DNA from: an uncultured Lentisphaeria bacterium
Lineage (GTDB): Bacteria; Verrucomicrobiota; Lentisphaeria; JABSQK01; CAJWLW01
DNA: 9,999 nt
NCBI GenBank assembly: GCA_913042885.1
Contig: CAJWLW010000172.1
Location: 1-9,999 of the forward strand
Direction: 5' to 3'
The notes under the pieces were generated by a model that did no database searches, was not told where the DNA came from, and saw nothing but the letters and a program-made list of their open reading frames with translations. Each line of letters begins with the position of its first letter. Position 1 is the stretch's first letter. This document shows, one piece after another, positions 1-7,017 of this stretch. Both the position numbers and the translations under genes were made by a program.

Positions 1-145
1 GCCCTGGCCGCCTGCTACCGATCCGCAAAGGAATCACGATGGGTCGAGGTTGAAGAAACAGGGGGCGAACGTTGAATATCGTTTTGTCGCCATAGACACG
101 CGCCGCTACGACGATGTCGCGGCCACGGCGCTATATGCAGTTGCG

Positions 146-865
146 CTATACTGCGAAACAGCTAGCCATTTCTTCCAGAAACCCGTCGACCGTTACCTGT
201 CGGTAACCCGCGAAGTTGTTTTCAAGTCCGGTCGGCTGGTCCTCGCCGTGGTCTGCACAGTGCAAGCTGTTTTGCACCAGGTCCACTGCCGGCGGGCCTG
301 CGTGGACTTCTAGAGTGGACGCCGTCGACGCGTAATAGTGCACGCTCTTGAGCCGGCTGTCGAGCAGTTGGCGCGCGTAGTCCGGCAGTGGTTCATCACC
401 TGCCTCGTCGGTACCTGGAGCCAGCCCTTCGGGCCAGAACACCCGGTTGATTTGGAACTCGAAGACTTTGCGCAGCATTTCCGCCGCTGTGCCGGGAGCC
501 TCGATACACTGTGATTCCGGCCACACGTCCAGGTTGGACCACGGCGCCGCCAGGGCCGCATGGTCCAGATTCACCCGTTCCCCACGGGTGCTCACGCCTT
601 TTTCATCGACGTCGACAAAGGCGAAGTGCCGCGGATAGTCGAAGAATTCCCCACCCCGTTCCCGCAGCACATCATAGAAGGCCGTGGCTACCGCCAGCAA
701 TCCGTAGCCGGTATGCAGCACACCGTCTTCGAGACAGGTGCAGACCACGGCCAGCCGGTCGTTTTCGTGATAGTCAGGGCAGAACGCACCAAAGTCCGCC
801 GGCTCCCCGCTGTCCGACCACCGGTAACGAAAATCGGTTGCCTTGAGTATGCTGCTGGTGTGCAT
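146..865 (-). CDS. Hypothetical protein, 239 aa, second gene of the oxidoreductase pair
   Basis: I do not recognise the family, so no function is given. The start is ATG at 865, preceded by a GGAGG/GGTGA Shine-Dalgarno stretch at 872-882, and the frame ends in TAG at 146. The protein has no signal peptide and no membrane segment, so it is probably cytoplasmic. It is acidic, rich in aromatic residues and in His and Cys: a CTC pair lies near residues 42-44, followed by GVLHTGYG, and a central segment reads FEFQINRVFWPEG. The gene starts only 30 bases after the oxidoreductase stop, so the two very likely share a transcript and a pathway. It could be a sugar-modifying or accessory protein of the oxidoreductase, but that rests on position alone. 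Bases 1-145 downstream hold no gene I can support and no convincing terminator. That this is a real gene is likely, given the good ribosome binding site and tight spacing. Confidence 0.8.
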   Translation of the reverse strand: MHTSSILKATDFRYRWSDSGEPADFGAFCPDYHENDRLAVVCTCLEDGVLHTGYGLLAVATAFYDVLRERGGEFFDYPRHFAFVDVDEKGVSTRGERVNLDHAALAAPWSNLDVWPESQCIEAPGTAAEMLRKVFEFQINRVFWPEGLAPGTDEAGDEPLPDYARQLLDSRLKSVHYYASTASTLEVHAGPPAVDLVQNSLHCADHGEDQPTGLENNFAGYRQVTVDGFLEEMASCFAV

Positions 866-895
866 GGTTGTTCACCCCCTCCGCTGCGGTCGAAA

Positions 896-1942
896 TCAGC
901 CGGCATCATCTGGCAGTTCCGCCAGTTTCCCGGCGATGACATCGGCGACGGCGACGGATTCGTTGAGGTGCTCGGAGTGGCGCGAGGCCTCAGCGATGGC
1001 CACACACTCGATCATCTCGTCGCGCGGCACCGGCACTTCACGCGTCGTCACCATCTGCTTGATTTTCTTCACGTTCTCCGCAGCGCCGAACGGGAACACG
1101 TAATCGTCGAAGTGCGGCGAATGAATCCGGCCGCGGCTGCCGTAGGCGCTGGCGTACAGTGCGCAGTGGGGGAGTGGGATCATGCAATTGATGGTCACGC
1201 CGTACCGCGGCCGATCCGACCGGTCGCCGTAGTCAAGATGAATGAGCGTCTGCTGCCCGTTGGACACCCGCTTCACACGTTCGACGCCGGCGCCGAAAAT
1301 ATGCTGGTTCAAACTGACCGTGTGGATTACCCCGGCAATGTCTGTGAAGCCGCCGAAAACGGTGCCGTACTGGGCACCGCCGATCTCCGGCATGCGCTGG
1401 GAGAACAGTGTGGCATCCGGCAAGGACCGCAGGATTGACAGCGACATGACGGGCGCATTGTTTGCATCCGCAAGTTCCAGGATCTGTTTCACGTCTGCTA
1501 CGATGTAGGCAAACGGCTTGTCCACGAAGGTGGCGATCCCTTTTTCCAATCCGGGCCGGGCCCACTCGAGATGGGCGCTGCCGTTACCGCAGCAGTCGCC
1601 GATAAACACCAGATCAACATCGTCGCTGACCTGCTCCAGTGTGTCGCATACCACGGGCTTGTCATGGAACACCTCGGAAAAAATTTCTGCGCGCTCCGGA
1701 TCCGGATCCCAGCATTTGACGATTTCGAACCCGTCCACGGTTTCTACGGTGATCCGCCGCGCGTCATCGTAGAACGTGTAGTGATAGAAATGGGCGGCAC
1801 CCGTTTCCCATTCGGTTTTTTTCGGATAATCTGGCGGTCGCGGGCTCCGCAGTTTCAGCGGATCGTGATCCTCGATCAAGGCTCCGTAGTAAACCGAATG
1901 CAGATCGCAATGAATGATGCCGACACGTATATTCTCAGCCAT
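896..1942 (-). CDS. Gfo/Idh/MocA-family oxidoreductase with atypical nucleotide-binding motif
   Basis: A 348-residue cytoplasmic protein, probably a NAD(P)-dependent dehydrogenase acting on a sugar or sugar derivative. The call rests on the Rossmann-like order of strands, the DKPFA motif at residues 141-145 (the family's E/D-K-P, with the catalytic Lys at 142) and a following alpha/beta domain with the D-x5-H pattern (D201, H207) typical of the family. The N-terminus is odd. The usual GxGxxG loop after the first strand is replaced by IIHCDLHSVYYG (9-20). About 50 extra residues (roughly 22-71) separate the first helix from the second strand, FEIVKCWDPD. An upstream in-frame start at 2029 is possible, but the ATG at 1942 has a GGAGGA sequence nine bases before it and puts the first strand at the usual distance. 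The gene is read divergently from the beta-helix gene and is followed by the 239-residue protein. The superfamily is fairly certain; the substrate is unknown. Confidence 0.85.
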   Translation of the reverse strand: MAENIRVGIIHCDLHSVYYGALIEDHDPLKLRSPRPPDYPKKTEWETGAAHFYHYTFYDDARRITVETVDGFEIVKCWDPDPERAEIFSEVFHDKPVVCDTLEQVSDDVDLVFIGDCCGNGSAHLEWARPGLEKGIATFVDKPFAYIVADVKQILELADANNAPVMSLSILRSLPDATLFSQRMPEIGGAQYGTVFGGFTDIAGVIHTVSLNQHIFGAGVERVKRVSNGQQTLIHLDYGDRSDRPRYGVTINCMIPLPHCALYASAYGSRGRIHSPHFDDYVFPFGAAENVKKIKQMVTTREVPVPRDEMIECVAIAEASRHSEHLNESVAVADVIAGKLAELPDDAG

Positions 1943-1951
1943 AACGCCATG

Positions 1952-1957
1952 TCCTCC
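1952..1957 (-). promoter_or_regulatory. Ribosome binding site deciding the oxidoreductase start
   Basis: Read on the minus strand this is GGAGGA, nine bases before the ATG at 1942. It supports that ATG over the in-frame candidate at 2029, whose extra 29 residues would fill most of the divergent spacer and do not look like a family N-terminus. Confidence 0.75.
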
Positions 1958-2027
1958 ATTTGCCTTGACCAATGTGTCGCGGCAGGGTACCAGTTGCAAG
2001 CGAGCGCTGCCGGTGGGCAGACCAATC

Positions 2028-2033
2028 AAGGAG
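2028..2033 (+). promoter_or_regulatory. Ribosome binding site deciding the beta-helix protein start
   Basis: AAGGAG lies seven bases before the ATG at 2041. It sets the start there, which gives a protein that opens with a clean signal peptide. The open frame extends up to 1972 but has no comparable site there. Confidence 0.8.
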
Positions 2034-2040
2034 CAATCGA

Positions 2041-4011
2041 ATGAGCCAAATCAAACTATTACTTGTCACTGTGGCGGTTTGCCTTGTTGTGGAGTCCGCC
2101 ATCGCGGCGGTGTACAAGATAACGGACTATGGCGCCACGGCAGACGGCACGACCGATTGTTCGCCGGCAATTGGCGCCGCCATCGCAGCGGCAACCGCAG
2201 CCGGCGGCGGTCAAATTCTGTTGCCGCCGGCCGACAAGCCATACCTGATCACCGACTCGATTCGGCTCGAAACCGGAAACCTGCACATCGTTGGCGAGGG
2301 GGCGACCGTTTATTTGAAGGATGGCTCGGGGCGGGGTCGTGCGGGGGCGGACGACATGCTGCACATCATCCGCATTCAGGGGACGCCCGAGGCGCCCATC
2401 GAGAACGTATCCGTCTCGGGCCTGAAAATCGATGCCAACTACTGGGGGCAGATTGCCGGCGCCGGGTCCTGGCAGACGGCTGCGAAGGTTGCCGGCACCA
2501 CGCGCGGCATCATGATCAACCATGCACGCACGGTGACCATCTCCGACGTCTCGATCCACCGCCCGTTCGTCGGCATGACGTTCGGTCTCGGGGCGCACGA
2601 CTGTGAAGCGCGCAACGTCATCGTGACCGGCTTTCATCACGACGGCTTCGGGGTTACGCCCGAACACGTCGAACGCGGCGCCAGCAATATTGTCTTCCGT
2701 AATTGCGTTGTGGCGGATTCATTGAGCGAAACCGACGGCGGCCCCTCCGGCGGGCGGATCAAGGGCTGGGAGATCGAGGAAGGCGCGCAGGACGTCAAAC
2801 TGATCGATTGCGAAGTCCGCAATACCAGCGCCAACGGTTTCTACGTCCGACCGCACGGTGGCGGACGGTTTGTGACCGGCAACGTCGAAATGATTCGCTG
2901 CCGCACGGTGGATGCCGGGCCCGAAGCCTTCTCGGTCGCCGGTTACACACACGGGGAGCCCGTGCGCAATGTCCGCCTGATCGATTGCCGGGCGGATGAC
3001 CGCAATCTGACCGTCCGTCTGAATTCGGATGACGTCACGGTGAAAGGCGGCACCTTTGGAAGTCTGTGCATCGGCTTCTACACGGACTACGAAGACGAAC
3101 ACCATTACCGCGACAAGAACACGGAAATGTTCGGGAAACTGCCGGCGCGTCGCGTCGTTATCGAAGATGTCACAATTACCGGCGAGGTCCGGATCAATGC
3201 GACACCGGGACACGACGGTGCAGCCGATTATCTGACCGACGTGACGCTGAAGAACGTGACAGTTCAAGGCGACATGTACATCGTCGGTGACCCGGACCGG
3301 GTGAAACGGCAGGGGGGGCAAACGAACGGCATTACGCATGCCGTCACGATGGACGAGTACCTGCGCCCGATCGAACGCGTCAACGAGATCATCGGGCTGT
3401 CGACGATTTCGGCATCCCGCTGCCGGCAGGCGCCGACGATCGACGGTCTTGCGGGCGATGCCGCCTGGGAATCCGCGGTGCCGCAGGAGATCCTGTATCA
3501 TTGCCGAAACCTCAGGATACGCGACGTCGGCCGGAGCTTTGTCCGGCTGTGTCACGACGAACACGGTCTTAATCTCCTGCTCGAATGTCTGGAACCGAAC
3601 ATGGCGGCAGTGCGCACCGGGGCGAAGGGCCGCGACGCCGATCTCTGGTACGACGACTGCATTGAAGTATTCATCCATCGCGATGCCGACGCCGCCGACT
3701 ATTTCAGGCAATGGATGGTCAGCGCTGCCGGCGTCCTCTACGACGGTGACAAAGACGCTGAGGAGAAGTGGGACAGCGCGGCGAAAGCGGCCGCTGTGAA
3801 ACTGGACGATCGCTACGTTGTGGAAATGGCAATTCCCTGGAGCGACCTGGGCGGTCCACCAAAGGCCGGCGAGACATTGCGTGCCAATTTCATTCGCAAC
3901 CGCACCACCGACAGCAGCCGCTGGCTGTGGTCCTGGCAGTACGACGCAACGATATCATTCAGGGACGTGGCGAAGATGGGAACGGTGGTGATTGAAGGAT
4001 TGCAGGATTGA
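2041..4011 (+). CDS. Exported pectate-lyase-3-type beta-helix protein with C-terminal CBM9-like domain
   Basis: A 656-residue predicted secreted or surface protein, probably a polysaccharide lyase or glycosidase. Residues 1-23 form a Sec signal peptide: a Lys, a hydrophobic core, then cleavage near AIAA. The mature chain opens with YKITDYGATADGTTD, the classic start of the Pectate_lyase_3 right-handed beta-helix. Coils run to about residue 415. Several carry Cys at the same place (C222, C257, C287, C316, about 30-35 apart, in motifs such as LIDCEV and LIDCRA), as expected for residues stacked inside a beta-helix. Residues from about 455 to 652 resemble CBM9/DOMON-type sugar-binding modules: APTIDGLAGDAAW at 465-477, then LWYDDCIEVFI at 535-545 and VVEMAIPWSDLG at 593-604. 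The start is set by AAGGAG. The gene stands alone on its strand, divergent from the oxidoreductase and convergent with the phosphoesterases. Beta-helix folds also occur in isomerases, hydrolases and non-enzymes, so the exact reaction is open. Confidence 0.85.
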   Translation: MSQIKLLLVTVAVCLVVESAIAAVYKITDYGATADGTTDCSPAIGAAIAAATAAGGGQILLPPADKPYLITDSIRLETGNLHIVGEGATVYLKDGSGRGRAGADDMLHIIRIQGTPEAPIENVSVSGLKIDANYWGQIAGAGSWQTAAKVAGTTRGIMINHARTVTISDVSIHRPFVGMTFGLGAHDCEARNVIVTGFHHDGFGVTPEHVERGASNIVFRNCVVADSLSETDGGPSGGRIKGWEIEEGAQDVKLIDCEVRNTSANGFYVRPHGGGRFVTGNVEMIRCRTVDAGPEAFSVAGYTHGEPVRNVRLIDCRADDRNLTVRLNSDDVTVKGGTFGSLCIGFYTDYEDEHHYRDKNTEMFGKLPARRVVIEDVTITGEVRINATPGHDGAADYLTDVTLKNVTVQGDMYIVGDPDRVKRQGGQTNGITHAVTMDEYLRPIERVNEIIGLSTISASRCRQAPTIDGLAGDAAWESAVPQEILYHCRNLRIRDVGRSFVRLCHDEHGLNLLLECLEPNMAAVRTGAKGRDADLWYDDCIEVFIHRDADAADYFRQWMVSAAGVLYDGDKDAEEKWDSAAKAAAVKLDDRYVVEMAIPWSDLGGPPKAGETLRANFIRNRTTDSSRWLWSWQYDATISFRDVAKMGTVVIEGLQD

Positions 4012-4087
4012 GGAATCGGAGCCGGATGCCGGTGACTGCGCATGCCGCGAGCCCGGCACGGAACAGCAGCCCGGACAGTTCCTGTGG

Positions 4088-5365
4088 TCACCTGTCAACT
4101 TGCAGGCGGGACTCGCGCTCGTGCCACAACACTTTCTGCCCGACCTTCAGCGAAGCGATACACCTGGCCTGCCACTGCTCGGCATCTTCTTCTTTCGGAT
4201 CGCCATCGTAAGCTATGCTCAGGGTATGGGTCTGCGTTTCCCCGGGAGCAATCGAAAGAACAAGTCTTCGCGGGGCAATCGACCATGGACTTCCCAGCGG
4301 CGTGGCGAACTGAAGCTCGCCGGTAACGGTTTCGGCGAACGGGTTGGTGGCCCGGCAGGTTATCTCCCGGGGCAGTGCGTTGGTGCCGTGATCGATCTTG
4401 ATCCGGCTCGGGACCAACTCTTCAACGAACTTGCCGGCCGTGCGCCAGGTTGCCGGCGTAATCCAGTCCCCGGGCCCGATGCCATCCATCGTCGCGACCC
4501 CGATGTGGGTCTGCCCATGGCGCACAGTGACGATCAGGAAATGGTAGAAGCGGCCTCGCCAGGCGAGTGAGTTCGGCCCGTCCATTTCGGCACCGCCGCC
4601 GCCGGTGGTCACGTAACGAATACCGTCGATCACCTGGGCCAGGTACATATGCCAGTGGCCGCCGAAGACGACGTGGACGCCGTACTTTTTCAGCAGCGGG
4701 TGAACGCTCTGCATCCACGAATCGTGTGCGGCATCGTCCCTTCGTCGTTCCACGAAGCCGGGGGTTTTGCCGCCATAGGCCCACAGCGGCTGATGCAGAA
4801 AGACATACTTGGGCGTGCGTGCGGCGGCTGCAGCCAGGTCCCGTTCCAGCCACTCCAGCTGCGCTCCGGCGATCCGCGGGCTGTGGCCCGCCACCTCAGT
4901 GGACAGAACGATGAAGTGTGCGCCCTTGTGGTCAAAGGAGTAGTACTCCGGTCCATAGCGCCGGATGTAGGTTTCACGGCTTGGTCCATCCCAGATATCG
5001 TGATTGCCGACGACCATGTAGAAGGGGGCGTTGAAGCCATCGATCGCGGCATCAAAGGCGTCCCATTCCCGCGTGGTCATGTCGGGATCGCAGTGTCCCC
5101 ATATCAGGTCGCCGGTATCGACCACCAGGTCCGGTGACAGACGGTTTATCAGTTGAATCTGTTTCTCGAAGACCGGTGAGACTGTCGGCACCTGCACGGT
5201 CGCATACCGGCCGCCGGGCGTGCGGCTGTCACCAAGGACGACGAAGGTGTAAGCGTCATCGGTGATTGCTTTGCCGCGCGGCTGGCCCGCAATCTCTTGT
5301 GCCGCAGCCTGAGAGATCGCGATGACGCCGAGCACCAGCCATGCCATGCCGATTACGCGCTTCAT
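4088..5365 (-). CDS. Exported calcineurin-like metallophosphoesterase, motifs intact
   Basis: A 425-residue predicted exported phosphoesterase, hydrolysing an unknown phosphate ester in the periplasm or outside the cell. Residues 1-22 form a signal peptide (MKRVIG, hydrophobic core, AQAAA-type cleavage region). The metal-site motifs are all present: GDSR at 45-48 (motif I Asp, with Arg where many relatives have His), GD at 85-86, GNHD at 120-123, H191 in FLHQPLW, and GHWH at 236-239. Residues from about 315 to 425 form a beta-rich tail that looks like an Ig-like module. The ATG at 5365 has AGGAAG seven bases before it and overlaps the stop of the upstream paralogue as ATGA, which implies translational coupling. 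A longer reading to 5452 would lie inside the upstream gene and lose the signal peptide, so I reject it. It is clearly a paralogue of the upstream gene: 31 of 37 residues match in the stretch beginning VHPLLK. The fold is certain; the substrate is not. Confidence 0.9.
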   Translation of the reverse strand: MKRVIGMAWLVLGVIAISQAAAQEIAGQPRGKAITDDAYTFVVLGDSRTPGGRYATVQVPTVSPVFEKQIQLINRLSPDLVVDTGDLIWGHCDPDMTTREWDAFDAAIDGFNAPFYMVVGNHDIWDGPSRETYIRRYGPEYYSFDHKGAHFIVLSTEVAGHSPRIAGAQLEWLERDLAAAAARTPKYVFLHQPLWAYGGKTPGFVERRRDDAAHDSWMQSVHPLLKKYGVHVVFGGHWHMYLAQVIDGIRYVTTGGGGAEMDGPNSLAWRGRFYHFLIVTVRHGQTHIGVATMDGIGPGDWITPATWRTAGKFVEELVPSRIKIDHGTNALPREITCRATNPFAETVTGELQFATPLGSPWSIAPRRLVLSIAPGETQTHTLSIAYDGDPKEEDAEQWQARCIASLKVGQKVLWHERESRLQVDR

Positions 5366-7017
5366 CTTGCCCCTTCCTGTGCCGCCAATATTTTCGGCCA
5401 GTTGCCGTCTTTGACCACGACCTCGACAACGATGTTGTCGAGATGCCCCCAAACTCTCGTGTTCGCCCAGTCACCGCGAACCTGAACAACGAACACGACT
5501 GTCTGGCCGCTGTGGGCTCGCAGGGCTGAGAGCAAACGGTCACCATCGGCGCGGGCCTTCGACCACGCGATCGGGAATGTTCCGCCCCGCGGTTCCTGAT
5601 GGCCAGAAAGAGCCGGCATGATTGCCGGCGACGGGAAGGCCTCGGGTCCGACCGGCGTTGTGAACGCCTCGACGTACACCGGCGGGTCCGGTTGACTCAA
5701 GTCGTAGTCCCCCGGCCCGGTGTAGCCGCCGGCATGATCCCACGACGCCGCCGGTACGACCATGAGCCATACCTTGCTCTCCGGGACCCTGTCGGTGCGC
5801 CAGTTGGCATAGTCGACACGGAACTCGGCGTCCAGAATGTCGGCCGGGTCGGCTGGCAGCTCGATCCGTCTGCCGACGGCCGCGGCGCCGCGTCGATGGA
5901 ACTGCTCGGCGGCGGGATCGTGGTAGACAGTGTACATGTTGACGTTGACAAAGCTCAGCGGGTTGCCACCGTCGGATTCGACCCACATGTGTCCGGCGCC
6001 GTCGACCGCACCCGGCGCGAGTAACATTTTGCCTTCGAACGTGCCGAAATCGGTCCGCAGCTCGTTATAGGTGAAACGCGTGGCGGCGGCGGCCTGGAAG
6101 GTTGCGGATGTGATCAGGTCTTCGGGGCCGATTCCGTCAAGCTTGGCGACGAGGATGTCCGTCTTGCCGTTGCGCACGGTCACGATCAGGTAATGATTGA
6201 ACCGTCCCAGCACTTCGGGGGGGGCGTCGCCGAGCTCGCCGCCGCCGGTCGTCACGTAGCGCAAGCCGTCGATGTTCTGTGCCAGATACTGATGCCAGTG
6301 GCCGCCGAACACGACGTCGACGCGGTATTGCTTGAGCAACGGATGGACCCGGCGCATCCAGTCTTCATATAGTCCGTCCTTCCTGGTCCCGGACACGTCG
6401 TCGGGGGTTTCGCCGCCGTACGCCCACAACGGCTGATGGAGGAAAACGTAGGTTGGTTTGTAATCGGTGTGAGCCGCGAGATCGTTTGCCAGCCACTCGA
6501 GTTGCTCGGGACCGATCCGCTCCGCTTTGTCCGGCTCTTCGGTAGTCAAAACGATGAAATGCGCGCCCTTGTGATTGAACGAGTACCACGCCGGCCCGTA
6601 GCGCCGGGTGTATAGGTCCGCACTCCAGTCGTTCCAGATGTCACGATCTCCGACGACCAGGTAGCAAGGAGGCACGAGGCCATTCAGTGCCTGATCGAAT
6701 GCCGTCCATTCGCGGATCGCCATGTCGCGGTCGCAGTGTCCCCGGATCATGTCGCCGGTGTTGACCACCAGGTCCGGTGAAGTGCGGTTGATCTGCTTGA
6801 TCAGCCGGGTAAACACGGGCGAGGGCCCGGGCGCCTTCACCGTTGCCCGGGAACCGTGCGTCGGCGAGTGGCCCATGACGACGAAGGCGAATGACTCGCC
6901 TGCCGCCGGCTCGCCGCGCGGTTGCAGCGGGCCGCCTGAACCCGCCGCCATCAGGGGGGCGGTCCAGATGAGCAGGACCAGTGTCACCAACAACACATTG
7001 CAGTTCAGGCTCGCCAA
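5362..7017 (-). CDS. Exported metallophosphoesterase paralogue with degenerate active site and extra C-terminal domain
   Basis: A 551-residue predicted exported protein, paralogous to the downstream phosphoesterase over residues 40-310. Residues 1-25 form a signal peptide ending near LMAA. The key residues have changed. Motif I reads VMGHS, with H50 (codon CAC at 6868-6870) where the paralogue has metal-binding Asp. GNHD has become GDRD (123-126), so the metal-ligand Asn and the catalytic His are both lost. GD at 88-89, H194 and GHWH at 239-242 are kept. Each substitution needs only one base change, and the frame is otherwise intact, so this is not a decayed pseudogene. Ordinary hydrolytic activity is doubtful. 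Residues from about 320 to 545 form an additional beta-rich region, perhaps a sugar-binding jelly roll, absent from the paralogue. The start is TTG at 7017 with GGAG seven bases before it. An upstream in-frame stop rules out a longer protein, and the next Met would remove the signal peptide. It overlaps the upstream glycosidase by 13 bases and the downstream paralogue by 4. Confidence 0.88.
   Translation of the reverse strand: MASLNCNVLLVTLVLLIWTAPLMAAGSGGPLQPRGEPAAGESFAFVVMGHSPTHGSRATVKAPGPSPVFTRLIKQINRTSPDLVVNTGDMIRGHCDRDMAIREWTAFDQALNGLVPPCYLVVGDRDIWNDWSADLYTRRYGPAWYSFNHKGAHFIVLTTEEPDKAERIGPEQLEWLANDLAAHTDYKPTYVFLHQPLWAYGGETPDDVSGTRKDGLYEDWMRRVHPLLKQYRVDVVFGGHWHQYLAQNIDGLRYVTTGGGELGDAPPEVLGRFNHYLIVTVRNGKTDILVAKLDGIGPEDLITSATFQAAAATRFTYNELRTDFGTFEGKMLLAPGAVDGAGHMWVESDGGNPLSFVNVNMYTVYHDPAAEQFHRRGAAAVGRRIELPADPADILDAEFRVDYANWRTDRVPESKVWLMVVPAASWDHAGGYTGPGDYDLSQPDPPVYVEAFTTPVGPEAFPSPAIMPALSGHQEPRGGTFPIAWSKARADGDRLLSALRAHSGQTVVFVVQVRGDWANTRVWGHLDNIVVEVVVKDGNWPKILAAQEGAR

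Larger units (their letters stand above)
1943..2040. promoter_or_regulatory. Divergent intergenic region between oxidoreductase and beta-helix genes
   Basis: These 98 bases must hold the start signals for both divergent genes. I see no convincing sigma-70 pair in either direction. A plus-strand TTGACC at 1965-1970 has no good -10 partner 16-18 bases on. A small perfect stem CTGCC-GGTG-GGCAG lies at 2007-2020, about 20 bases before the beta-helix ATG. A second GGCAG copy at 1981-1985 could pair with the same CTGCC. Confidence 0.45.

Noticed and set aside
101..130. Stem-like GCGCCG...CGGCGC with an inner CGAC-GAT-GTCG stem, after the 239-residue gene
   Set aside because: The outer stem has a long loop and no T run follows on the minus strand, so I do not call a terminator.
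1..145. Open plus-strand frame from the left edge to 313, and a possible minus-strand gene start near 37
   Set aside because: The plus-strand frame overlaps the 239-residue gene on the opposite strand, has only a TTG start and resembles no family. The minus-strand GTG has no ribosome binding site and too little sequence to judge.
560..1438. Plus-strand open frame of 292 codons
   Set aside because: It lies opposite two well-supported minus-strand genes and has low-complexity composition typical of antisense frames in GC-rich DNA.
2719..3711. Minus-strand open frame of 330 codons
   Set aside because: It is entirely antisense to the beta-helix protein, whose motifs and signal peptide are clear.
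4012..4087. TGCCGG (4027-4032) and CCGGCA (4053-4058) as a bidirectional terminator between convergent genes
   Set aside because: The stem has six pairs with a 20-base loop and lacks T runs on either side, so it is indistinguishable from chance in GC-rich DNA.
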